A stretch of DNA of 64,000 nt from NCBI RefSeq assembly GCF_039536205.1, contig NZ_BAAAYL010000001.1:6758001-6822000 (forward strand). The letters run 5' to 3'. The notes under the pieces are model-generated. The model ran no database searches. It was not told the DNA's origin and saw only the letters and a list, made by a program, of their open reading frames with translations. Shown piece by piece: positions 8,819-16,727 of the stretch. Position 1 is the stretch's first letter. Every line of letters begins with the position of its first letter. The translations under genes were made by a program, and so were the position numbers. The stretch is from Streptomyces sannanensis (lineage in GTDB: Bacteria; Actinomycetota; Actinomycetes; Streptomycetales; Streptomycetaceae).

Positions 8819-10023
8819 AAATGATGACATCTCCAGAAGATGCGCTGCCATGCGACCTGATTAGCCCCGTGAACGGCGAGCTCCTGCGTCCCGCGGGTCG
8901 GAACCTTCTCAGCGACGGAGAACGCCTGTGGCCTCATTTCGACAACTGCTTCTACCTTCGGACGGGTAGGGACGACCTGGTCGACGAGGTCGTGTCGTTG
9001 ATCAACAGGGATGAGCGTGACCGTGCCCTGGGCCTTCTGCTCTGCGATCGCCGCAGTCCCGACACCCCGGAGGCCGATCTCCGGCAGGTGGAGGAGCTCC
9101 TGCGCTCAGAGGTGTCGTTCCATGACGCCATCGAGCTGCTGGGCTACGGAGGCTTGGGGTGGTACTTCGAGCACAGGTGGATCATCCCCACGTACCTCAG
9201 CGGACTTTCACTGCTACACCGTCATGTTCGACGGAATCAGCGAATCCTTGAACTCGGTTCTGGTGTAGGACATCTGACGGCCCATTGGGAGCAGGATAGC
9301 GAGTTGGGGTCCGTGTGCTCGGATGTCGTCTTCTCGCACCTCTGGCTGTCCCAGCGTTATTTGCGATCGGGGCGGACCTCGTTGTGCTTCGATGCCAACG
9401 GGCCGTTTCCGCTGCCGGCTGGTGCGGTCGATGTCGCCTTCGGCCACGACTCGTTGCACTACCTCTCTGACATACCGGGTGCCATCGCTGAGATGCGACG
9501 GGTCGCGAGCTCCGGGACGTTGATCATCGGCCATCTCCACAACGCGGAGGCGGAGAACTACTCTGCTGGCCAACCCCTCACACGTGCCGAGTACGAACGT
9601 CTCGTCGACGCGAGCGCCGTCTACGACGACTCCGAGTTGACGCTCGCGTGGTTGCAGCAGCGGCGGCCTCGGCCGCTCGGAGCGGCACACGGCAGATCGG
9701 TCGCGGCGCTGGCCTTCGTAGAGGAGGCACTTACCGGGGAGGAGACGGCACGCACTGGGGAGCGGATCGGCCATGCCTGCGGTAGGCATCCGGCGGAACT
9801 GTCCGGGCTCATGGTAAATCCGCTGCTGAGCGCTGGCTCTCCGGTCTGGCCGTCGCGGAAGTTCGTCGACGAGTACGTCCAGGCCTTCCCGTACCTGGAG
9901 AACCTGCGCGCCCCGGGTGATGCAGAAGTCGCCCGGATCAATCGCGGAGAAGCGAACGAGGCCGAAGTGCGGGAATGGCTGGCCAATGGGGTCCTGGTCT
10001 GTCCTCCTGACAATTGGTACTGA
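8815..10023 (+). CDS. SAM-dependent methyltransferase with N-terminal extension
   Basis: 402 residues, about 130 longer than a minimal methyltransferase. The SAM-binding motif ILELGSGVGHLTAHW sits near residue 144 and motif IV, GAVDVAFGHDSLHYLSDI, near 205. The first 40 residues (CDLISPVNGELLRPAGRNLLSDGERLWPHFDNCFYL) resemble the Trm112-like head seen in some tailoring methyltransferases but lack the metal-binding cysteines. The C-terminal third has no match I recognise. It follows the shorter methyltransferase with an ATGA overlap. A tailoring methylation is likely, with substrate unknown. Confidence 0.78.
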   Translation: MKMMTSPEDALPCDLISPVNGELLRPAGRNLLSDGERLWPHFDNCFYLRTGRDDLVDEVVSLINRDERDRALGLLLCDRRSPDTPEADLRQVEELLRSEVSFHDAIELLGYGGLGWYFEHRWIIPTYLSGLSLLHRHVRRNQRILELGSGVGHLTAHWEQDSELGSVCSDVVFSHLWLSQRYLRSGRTSLCFDANGPFPLPAGAVDVAFGHDSLHYLSDIPGAIAEMRRVASSGTLIIGHLHNAEAENYSAGQPLTRAEYERLVDASAVYDDSELTLAWLQQRRPRPLGAAHGRSVAALAFVEEALTGEETARTGERIGHACGRHPAELSGLMVNPLLSAGSPVWPSRKFVDEYVQAFPYLENLRAPGDAEVARINRGEANEAEVREWLANGVLVCPPDNWY

Positions 10024-10078
10024 GACCACTAGAGGACAAGCCGAAGGAAGAAATGAGCCAAGAAAGGGAAAGGGCTGC

Positions 10079-11287
10079 ATGAAGAGCTGGTCATTGGACA
10101 GGCCAGGAATCCATCCCAGCGCGCGAATCCACGCCGAGGAGCTTGCACTGGCGCCGGACGTGATCATCGGCGCCGGGACCGTACTCATCGGGGATCGGAT
10201 CGACATCGGGGCCGGCACGGTGATCGGCCCCGGCTGCGACTTGCGGGCCTCTCACATCCGGATCGGTCCGGAGAGCGAGTTCAGCGGTCATGTCCAAGTC
10301 CTGGTCGCAGAGGCGTTCTTGGTCGGGGCGGCGGCGCGGATCGAGAATGGCGTACGGATCACCTGCCGGTCGTTCACTGCAGGGAACCTCCTGTACTTCG
10401 GCGAGGGATCCCAGGTCGGGTATGGCGGGACGACTGCCTCGACGGCCGTCGTCACAATCGGATCGCGAGTCACTGTAGGGCAGTGGTCGATCCTGAATGC
10501 CAATCTTCCGATCACCATCGGCAACGACGTCGGCACCGGGTCGTACCTCGCAATCTGGACGCACGGATATCACTTCGGCCACGGCCCTCTCGACGGCTTC
10601 GAGCCGTCCTACGCGCCGGTCACCGTCGAGGACAACGTCTGGCTCGGCTTCCAGATCACGATCCTCCCGGGAGTGTCAGTGGGCCGCCACACAATGGTCG
10701 CCGCCGGTGCGGTTGTCGCCAGCTCCCTGCCGGAGCGCGTGATGGCAGGAGGTGTCCCGGCCAAGGTCAAGAAATCCATCGCGGCGCGGAAGCTCACCCC
10801 CGACGAGGCGATGGCGGCCGTGATCTCGGTGGTGGAGCGATGGGCTCTGGAACTCGACTGGAAGGGACACCAGGCCTCCCGCCGTGACGGCAAGCCCGTT
10901 TGGATGGCGGAATCGCGGACGCCGGAGGTCACACCGCCGGAGCGGATGCAGGTGACGGTACAGACCTGCGAGCAACCCGTGGATCTGCCCTCCGGCCCAT
11001 GGCATCACGCGGTGGTGTTCGTCGACGGCCTACCTGAGGGTTTCGACCAGGAATGCGGCATCAGCTTCTTCGACGTGCGCGCCGGCCTCATGGGCGGACC
11101 GCGGACCCGTCTCTCGGAGGACCTCCGCAACGAGCTGCGCCGCAATGCCATGCCCTGCGGAGACACGCACACCTTCACCTCGGTCGAGCCGGAGCCATTC
11201 AGACGGTTGTCCAAATTCGAGGATCTCCACGATCTTCCCCACGGGCTTGGGGCCCGGTCCGAGGAGGTCGCTGATGGCGCCGCCTGA
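10079..11287 (+). CDS. Left-handed beta-helix (hexapeptide) acyltransferase with C-terminal extension
   Basis: 402 residues from ATG 10079. Residues 10-235 contain repeated hexapeptides ([IV]G-x4 steps such as IGAGTVLIGDRIDIGAGTVI), a His-containing active-site loop (IWTHGYHFGHGP) and the closing VMAGGVPAKVKK, all typical of sugar O-/N-acetyltransferases. The C-terminal 150 residues are not a standard part of this family and I do not recognise them. It probably transfers an acetyl or acyl group from a CoA or carrier donor to a sugar-like or amine acceptor; the PIG-L deacetylase later in the operon could act on the same N-acyl group. Its last 14 bases overlap the ligase gene. Confidence 0.8.
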   Translation: MKSWSLDRPGIHPSARIHAEELALAPDVIIGAGTVLIGDRIDIGAGTVIGPGCDLRASHIRIGPESEFSGHVQVLVAEAFLVGAAARIENGVRITCRSFTAGNLLYFGEGSQVGYGGTTASTAVVTIGSRVTVGQWSILNANLPITIGNDVGTGSYLAIWTHGYHFGHGPLDGFEPSYAPVTVEDNVWLGFQITILPGVSVGRHTMVAAGAVVASSLPERVMAGGVPAKVKKSIAARKLTPDEAMAAVISVVERWALELDWKGHQASRRDGKPVWMAESRTPEVTPPERMQVTVQTCEQPVDLPSGPWHHAVVFVDGLPEGFDQECGISFFDVRAGLMGGPRTRLSEDLRNELRRNAMPCGDTHTFTSVEPEPFRRLSKFEDLHDLPHGLGARSEEVADGAA

Positions 11288-12890
11288 CACGCCTACGGGC
11301 GCGCGGTGGGATTTCGACCCCACGTTGCGCCTGGACGCCTTGCTCGTTGACGCCTGCCGGCGTTTCGGCGGGAGCGAAGCCATGAGTGACGGTGGCACGA
11401 GCATGTCTTTCGACCAGCTTCTCTTCTCTGCTACGGGAACCCGAGCGGTGCTGGCCGCTGCGGGGATCGGCCCCGGCTCAGCCGTCGCGGTGATCGTGGC
11501 CAACCGCCCAGGCGACATTGCCCGGCAGCTCGGGGTATGGCTGGCGGGAGCCACAGTGGTGCCGCTTAACCAGGCACTTCCACCGATCGCAGTGGAACGT
11601 GTACTGCGCCGGTCAGGTGCTCGCTGGATCCTGTCGACCGAGGACATGCTGCCGTCGGACTGGGTACCGTCCCCGAAGCGCACCATGTGCTTGTCAGGCG
11701 GACTGCACGCCGTCACGTCGGAGGACGATCATTCGGTATCCCCGGTCAGGGCAGACACGGCCCTGGTCGCCTTCTCGTCCGGCTCCACCGGAGAACCCAA
11801 GGCCATCGAACTCTCTCATGCGGCGCTGGCGAACAAGCTTCTCGCCATCCAGGAGATGCTCCGGTTTGGCCTCGGGCAGCGGGCTCTGCACGTGCTGCAG
11901 CTGAACTTCACGTTCGGGCAATGGACTACCCTGTTGACGCTCCTTACGGGTGGCGTCCTCGAGATGATGCCGACCTTCAGCCCTCGGCTGGTGAATGAGC
12001 GCCTGGCGCAGGGAGGAATCGACCGTCTCACAGTCGTCCCCACGATGCTCCGGATGCTGTTAAGCACGGGGACGGCTCGCCCCAACGAGAGCGTGGCGGA
12101 GCATGGCGGCACGGGCCCCGCGCTGTGGGTCACCGGAGGCGAGCCCCTTTCGCCCGGGTTGAGCCGGAAGATCCGGCATTCCTACCCGAACTCGGCGATA
12201 GCCGATGTCTACGGGCTCAGCGAGACCTCGACCTCCGACCTGGTCCTTTTGGACGAGGGACACTACGAGGGTGCTGGTGCGTTCGGCACCGTCTGTCCAG
12301 GTGTGATGTGCCGGATCGACGCACTCCCAGGTGAAGCTGGTGAGATCCAGCTGAAGACTCCTTTCCTCATGTCAGGCTATCTCGGGCAGGAGGAGGCAAC
12401 TCACGATGCCGTCCGCGACGGTTGGTTCCGCACCGGGGACCTCGGTCGAATCGGGGCGGACGGACGGATCGAACTCATCGGACGTGCCAAGACCTTGATT
12501 TCACGTGGGGCCGTCAAGGTCTCGCCCCTTGAGATCGAAGCCGTCTACGGCGGAAACCCGGAGTGGGTTGACTGTCTGGCGGTTGGTGTCCCCGACGAGG
12601 TCCTCGGTGAGCAGATCCACTTGGTCCTTGCGGCGTCCGGATCGTCCTTCGACATCGATGACCTGCGTGCGTGGGGCCGGGGCAGGCTGGAGCCGGGCAA
12701 GGTACCCGACGAATTCCATCTCGTGGATGAACTCCCCCTGGGGGAGACGGGCAAGGTCGACCGCCGGGCGGCCGCGCTGATCGTGGAATCTCTACTCGGA
12801 AAGACAGGCAAGTATGGCCCTGGAAGCTGCTCAGGTACGGTTCTTCGAGACGTTCGGATTCCTTCACCTCCCAGGTCTGATGACCGATAA
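11274..12890 (+). CDS. Acyl-AMP ligase / acyl-CoA synthetase-type adenylating enzyme
   Basis: 538 residues from ATG 11274, which has GAGGAGG at 11261-11267; the longer upstream frame overlaps the preceding gene too far. Motifs in order: A3 SSGSTGEPKAIELSH near residue 168, A5 YGLSETSTSD near 318, A7 GWFRTGDLG near 383, and the A10 lysine in GETGKVDRR near 493. No carrier domain is attached. It activates a carboxylic acid as acyl-AMP for CoA or for a carrier protein in trans, so it is a candidate starter-unit or side-chain loader. The substrate cannot be predicted confidently. The last 77 bases overlap the dioxygenase gene, an unusually long overlap. Confidence 0.85.
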   Translation: MAPPDTPTGARWDFDPTLRLDALLVDACRRFGGSEAMSDGGTSMSFDQLLFSATGTRAVLAAAGIGPGSAVAVIVANRPGDIARQLGVWLAGATVVPLNQALPPIAVERVLRRSGARWILSTEDMLPSDWVPSPKRTMCLSGGLHAVTSEDDHSVSPVRADTALVAFSSGSTGEPKAIELSHAALANKLLAIQEMLRFGLGQRALHVLQLNFTFGQWTTLLTLLTGGVLEMMPTFSPRLVNERLAQGGIDRLTVVPTMLRMLLSTGTARPNESVAEHGGTGPALWVTGGEPLSPGLSRKIRHSYPNSAIADVYGLSETSTSDLVLLDEGHYEGAGAFGTVCPGVMCRIDALPGEAGEIQLKTPFLMSGYLGQEEATHDAVRDGWFRTGDLGRIGADGRIELIGRAKTLISRGAVKVSPLEIEAVYGGNPEWVDCLAVGVPDEVLGEQIHLVLAASGSSFDIDDLRAWGRGRLEPGKVPDEFHLVDELPLGETGKVDRRAAALIVESLLGKTGKYGPGSCSGTVLRDVRIPSPPRSDDR

Positions 12891-13629
12891 GATCGAACAA
12901 ATCACGGCATCGTTCGAATCTGTGTGGGTGAAGGCCGGGCGGCGGCGCACCCCAGGAAAGCGGGCGTGCCTGGTGCCGTTCATCGATCGTGATGAGTACC
13001 TGAGCGGACTGCTCGACGATCCGCGCATCGCGACGATTCCCGCCCAGCTTCTGGGGGCCGACTTCAACTACTGCACGTCCGACGGGAACTTCTACACCGG
13101 GGACACCAGCTACCACTCCAACGCCTTCATGGGCGGCCTTTCGGCACTCAAGGTGGCCTTCTACCTCGATCCCGTCGGCCCAGAGTCAGGATGTCTGCGC
13201 GTCTTCCCAGGAAGTCAGAAGTTCTCCGACGACTACGCTCAGGTTCTCAGTCGAGACCTGGACTCCTCAGCGGAGCTGTGGGGGCTCGGTCAGGCCGGTC
13301 TACCCGCCGTGCCGATTCCCAGTGAGCCCGGTGACGTCGTCGTCTTCGCCCATGGCATCAAGCACGGTTCCTTCGGCGGAGACGAGGGCAGGCGACTGTT
13401 CGTCATGAACTTCGCGGAGCGCTGCCCACAGGACCGGTTGCCGGCCCTGCGCGAGCACATCGGCTCCATGGCGCGCTTCTGGAACGACAGTTACTACGGC
13501 GAGGCCATTCTCGCCTCGGCGAACGCCGAGCGGATGGTCCACCTCCAGCAGATCCTCGACAACCAGGACCACCTGCCCGAGCTCGCCGCTCGATGCCGCC
13601 GTGAAATGGCCGGACCTGCTCAAGGCTGA
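12814..13629 (+). CDS. Phytanoyl-CoA dioxygenase-family protein with altered metal motif
   Basis: 271 residues with the PhyH cupin fold: VRFFETFGFLHLPGL at the N-terminus, GDTSYHSNAF near residue 100, FYLDPVGPESGCLRVFPGS near 117, the distal histidine in AHGIKHGSF near 177 and the 2-oxoglutarate arginine in RRLFVMNF. Active Fe(II)/2-oxoglutarate enzymes carry HxD at the first position, but here it reads H-S-N, so the carboxylate metal ligand is replaced by Asn. It may still bind iron weakly, use another residue, or be non-oxygenating. Its start, ATG 12814, lies 77 bases inside the ligase gene. Role in the pathway: hydroxylation or a lyase/isomerase step, uncertain. Confidence 0.8.
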   Translation: MALEAAQVRFFETFGFLHLPGLMTDKIEQITASFESVWVKAGRRRTPGKRACLVPFIDRDEYLSGLLDDPRIATIPAQLLGADFNYCTSDGNFYTGDTSYHSNAFMGGLSALKVAFYLDPVGPESGCLRVFPGSQKFSDDYAQVLSRDLDSSAELWGLGQAGLPAVPIPSEPGDVVVFAHGIKHGSFGGDEGRRLFVMNFAERCPQDRLPALREHIGSMARFWNDSYYGEAILASANAERMVHLQQILDNQDHLPELAARCRREMAGPAQG

Positions 13630-13682
13630 CCTGCTCGGGACCTCCCATAGCGGAGGCCGGACGACATGAAGAGGAAGGGGGT

Positions 13683-14588
13683 ATGGAAGTGTCGCGGATC
13701 AGCAGCGACACGGACGTTCTCCGGCCTGCCAGTGGGAAACCGCCGGCGAGTCCCCTGATGGGGGTCTCGACCAGCGCACTCGCGGACCGGGCCGCGCTCG
13801 ATGAGTTGTTGCCCTACCAGCCGGACGTGGTGGAGTTCTACAACTACCCGAGCTCGATGATCGGCACGATCGCACGGTTCTGTTCGCGCCACGGCATCCG
13901 GCCAGCCCTCCACACGCCCGTTCCGTACGACTTGGAGGAACCGCTACGGAGGTTCGCCCCGACGGGGCCGGACCCAGCCGAGGCCGAGGCCGCACTCTTG
14001 ATGGCGCTTCAGACCATACGCACGGCAGCCGATCTTGGCGCGATCCACGTCGTCGTCCACTTTCCGAGCCCTTATCCGCCCTACCCGGTACGGGGTTTCG
14101 CGCAGCGGTGCGCCGATTTCCTGACCGCGTTGGACGACACCGCTCGGGAACATGGCGTGCCGGTCCTGGTGGAGAACCTTTCCACACACCCGTTGCTGCA
14201 CACACCGAAGCAGTACGAGCGGGCCCTCGACGGACGGCCGGGCCTCGGGCTCTGCCTCGACCTAGGCCACGCCCACCTCGGTGGCGAGGGCTGCACCCCA
14301 CTGCGGTTCGGCCAGGTCCTCGGGCGCACGGTGCGCAGCATGCACGTCTACAACACCACCGCTGAGCGGTACGCGACCCACGGCCACGAGGCTGCCGTAC
14401 CGGAGCAGTCGGGGGACGACGGCTACCTCGACCTGGCCGGTGTCTTGCCTGAGCTGGTCACGCTGGCCGAGCCGGCGGTCGTTGTCCTGGAGCACCGCCC
14501 AATCACGGGCGGTCCGACCGCGCAGGAGCGGACCGCGGACTGGGTCCGCGAGCTCATCTCATCCACTCCAGAGAGGGGTACCTCATGA
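13683..14588 (+). CDS. Sugar phosphate isomerase/epimerase-like TIM-barrel protein
   Basis: 301 residues of the AP-endonuclease-2/xylose-isomerase-like barrel family. Recognisable pieces are the entry strand MGVSTSAL, the HxP strand RPALHTPVPYDL, VVVHFPSPYP, VLVENLSTHP (Glu metal ligand), LCLDLGHAHL (Asp/His ligands), SMHVYNT and the final VVLEHRP Glu. All expected metal ligands (His, Glu, Asp, His, Glu) appear present. Family members isomerise or epimerise sugars, inositols or hydroxy-acids, or cleave keto sugars. ATG 13683 has GAGGAAGGGGG upstream. It overlaps the pentapeptide-repeat gene by ATGA. Confidence 0.82.
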   Translation: MEVSRISSDTDVLRPASGKPPASPLMGVSTSALADRAALDELLPYQPDVVEFYNYPSSMIGTIARFCSRHGIRPALHTPVPYDLEEPLRRFAPTGPDPAEAEAALLMALQTIRTAADLGAIHVVVHFPSPYPPYPVRGFAQRCADFLTALDDTAREHGVPVLVENLSTHPLLHTPKQYERALDGRPGLGLCLDLGHAHLGGEGCTPLRFGQVLGRTVRSMHVYNTTAERYATHGHEAAVPEQSGDDGYLDLAGVLPELVTLAEPAVVVLEHRPITGGPTAQERTADWVRELISSTPERGTS

Positions 14589-16012
14589 CCAAGCAGACCC
14601 ACGTCGGGCTGCTACGCCGGATCTCAGCCGCTGACGGCGACGAGCGCGCCGTGCTGCTGAAGGAGCTCTCCGAGCTCACTCAGCAGTTGATCGACACCAC
14701 CGGGCGAGGCCTCGACCTGACCGAGGCTGACCTGGCCAACCTGAGCCTCGACGAGGCGGACCTGCGCCGGGCAAGTCTCAACCGGGCGGTGCTGCACGGC
14801 ACCCGGCTGGTGGGCGCCGACCTGAGCGAGATCAGCATGGTCTGTCCGGGAATGGAACGCACCAATCTCACTGATGCCAGCCTGCGGTCGGCCTACGTCC
14901 ACGCGCTGGCGGCCCAGACCTGCACCTTCGACGGTGCTGACCTGAGCGACCTGCGGGACGCGACCGGGACTCTGTTCCACGGATGCAGCATGCGCGGCAC
15001 CCGGCTCTCCGGTACGCACCTGGCCGGCTCAGCCTTCTACCAGTGCGACCTCTCCGACGCGTCGTTCACACGAGCCAACCTGCAAGGCTCCGCCATCAAC
15101 GAGTGCCTGCTCGACGACGCGACACTGGAGGGTGCCTGCGTCGACCAACTAACAGTCACCAAGTCCAGCCTGCGCGGTACTTCATTCAATCGTGCCGCTG
15201 GGCGTGGACTGGTCCTACAGCGGCTGACCGCCGCCGACGGGCTGGTGCTGACCGACGCCAGCCTTCCCGAGCTGCGGCTGTCGGGTGTCAGCGGCCAGAG
15301 CTGGAAGGCCGCCGGTCTCAAGGCGCCGGACGCCGATCTGGTGGATATCACCGTCTCCTCTGCGGACCTGACGGCCGCTGAGCTCAGCGGTGCCCGACTG
15401 GTCCGATGCTCACTGCCCGGGGCCCGGCTGGCCGGCGCGGTGCTGAACAACGGCAAGATCACCGGCAGCGACCTGCGTGGCGCGTCCCTGCCCGGCGCGC
15501 ACGCTGAGAACCTTCACCTCGTGGAGAGCGATCTGTCTGCTGCGGATCTCACCTCCCTCAAGGCGCGTTGTCTGACTGCCCGCGACTGCAACCTGGCGGG
15601 AGCGGTCCTGCGTGAGGCCAACCTCTACCGGGCGATGATCACCGGCGACCCGCCGCGCGGCATGAGCTTGCGCAAGGCTGACCTGGAGCGTGCCACCTTG
15701 GTGCAGGCGTACCTCGCCGCCGACCTGAGGGAAGCCAACCTGGTCGGCGCGAACTGCGCGTACAGCCGGTTCAGTCAGTCCGATCTGACCCGGGCCCGGC
15801 TCGACGGGGCCAGCATGTACCAGTCCACCTGGGTCAAGGTGTCAGCACAGGGCGCGAGCCTGCTGGGTGTCCGGGCGCCCGTCTTCGCGGACCGCTGTGC
15901 CGGACTGCGGCCCGCCCTTGAAAAGGCCGGAGGTCTTGCCGCCCAGGAATTCGGCGCATTCCTCGACACCTTCGACGCGGCCCTCGCCCTCGGTCGCAAG
16001 GGCTCGACGTGA
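14585..16012 (+). CDS. Large pentapeptide-repeat protein
   Basis: 475 residues. Nearly the whole chain from about residue 38 to 440 is built of A(D/N)LxX repeats, for example ADLANLSLDEADLRRASLNRA near the start and ADLREANLVGANCAYSRF near the end. This predicts a long right-handed quadrilateral beta-helix with rod-like, DNA-mimicking shape. No catalytic domain is visible. In antibiotic producers such proteins (AlbG, MfpA- and Qnr-like) can shield DNA gyrase, so self-resistance is one possibility; a scaffold role is another. ATGA overlaps on both sides place it inside the biosynthetic operon, translated together with the barrel enzyme and the deacetylase. Confidence 0.88.
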   Translation: MTKQTHVGLLRRISAADGDERAVLLKELSELTQQLIDTTGRGLDLTEADLANLSLDEADLRRASLNRAVLHGTRLVGADLSEISMVCPGMERTNLTDASLRSAYVHALAAQTCTFDGADLSDLRDATGTLFHGCSMRGTRLSGTHLAGSAFYQCDLSDASFTRANLQGSAINECLLDDATLEGACVDQLTVTKSSLRGTSFNRAAGRGLVLQRLTAADGLVLTDASLPELRLSGVSGQSWKAAGLKAPDADLVDITVSSADLTAAELSGARLVRCSLPGARLAGAVLNNGKITGSDLRGASLPGAHAENLHLVESDLSAADLTSLKARCLTARDCNLAGAVLREANLYRAMITGDPPRGMSLRKADLERATLVQAYLAADLREANLVGANCAYSRFSQSDLTRARLDGASMYQSTWVKVSAQGASLLGVRAPVFADRCAGLRPALEKAGGLAAQEFGAFLDTFDAALALGRKGST

Positions 16013-16722
16013 CACTGTTCGGCAGGAACGTCCTGGTGATCACGGCGCACCCTGACGACGCCGAATTGGCCGTCGGCGGTACTGTTGCCGCCCTGACGGC
16101 CCAGGGCACCGCGGTGACCGTGGCGATCCTGACCGTGTCGGAGACTGCGTCCGCCGCTGCTCCGGACCGACGGAGCCACCGGATCGCTGCGGCCGAGGCG
16201 GCTGCCACGCTGCTGGGCCACCGGATCGAGTGGATCGCCGGTGGCCGGTACGACCAGGTGGAGGACCTGCCGGAGTACCGGGTGGTCGAGCTGGTCGACG
16301 AGCTGATCGACCGGGTTGGTCCGGACTCGGTGATCACCCACTGGGATGGGGACTCGCACGGTGACCACGTCCGGGTGGCCCGGGCCGCTATCGCCTCATC
16401 CCGTCGCTGGCCACAGACCGCCTTCCTGCAGTTCGGCCCCAACGAACCCCGGACCGTGCGGCACGCCCAGTTCGTCCCCAACGTCTACATTCCGATCGGC
16501 GCGCACGCCCAGGTCAAAGCCCGCGCGCTCGCCTGCTTCCGCTACCCGAGCCAAGGCTTCAGGGCGCTGGATACAGGCGCCGTCGAAACCTTTGATCGAG
16601 CGCGGGGCGCTGCAGTCGGCACGGAGGCCGCCGAGGGCCTCCTTCTCGTCCGCCACCGCGTGAGTCTGGACGGACCGCCGACGGCCCCGAACCCTGACGC
16701 CTCCCATAGTGAAAGCGACTAA
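16009..16722 (+). CDS. PIG-L/LmbE-family deacetylase
   Basis: 237 residues with the zinc motif AHPDDAELAVGG near residues 13-24 and the third metal-ligand region HWDGDSHGDHVRVA near 107-120, so the AHPDD...HxxH site is complete. Members remove N-acetyl groups from GlcNAc-type sugars, mycothiol or bacillithiol precursors and glycopeptide sugars. Start GTG 16009 overlaps the upstream stop. Together with the hexapeptide acyltransferase, the nucleotide-sugar dehydrogenase homologue and the sugar isomerase it points to an amino-sugar or polyol part of the product. No glycosyltransferase was found in the cluster. Confidence 0.88.
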   Translation: MTLFGRNVLVITAHPDDAELAVGGTVAALTAQGTAVTVAILTVSETASAAAPDRRSHRIAAAEAAATLLGHRIEWIAGGRYDQVEDLPEYRVVELVDELIDRVGPDSVITHWDGDSHGDHVRVARAAIASSRRWPQTAFLQFGPNEPRTVRHAQFVPNVYIPIGAHAQVKARALACFRYPSQGFRALDTGAVETFDRARGAAVGTEAAEGLLLVRHRVSLDGPPTAPNPDASHSESD

Positions 16723-16727
16723 CGGCG

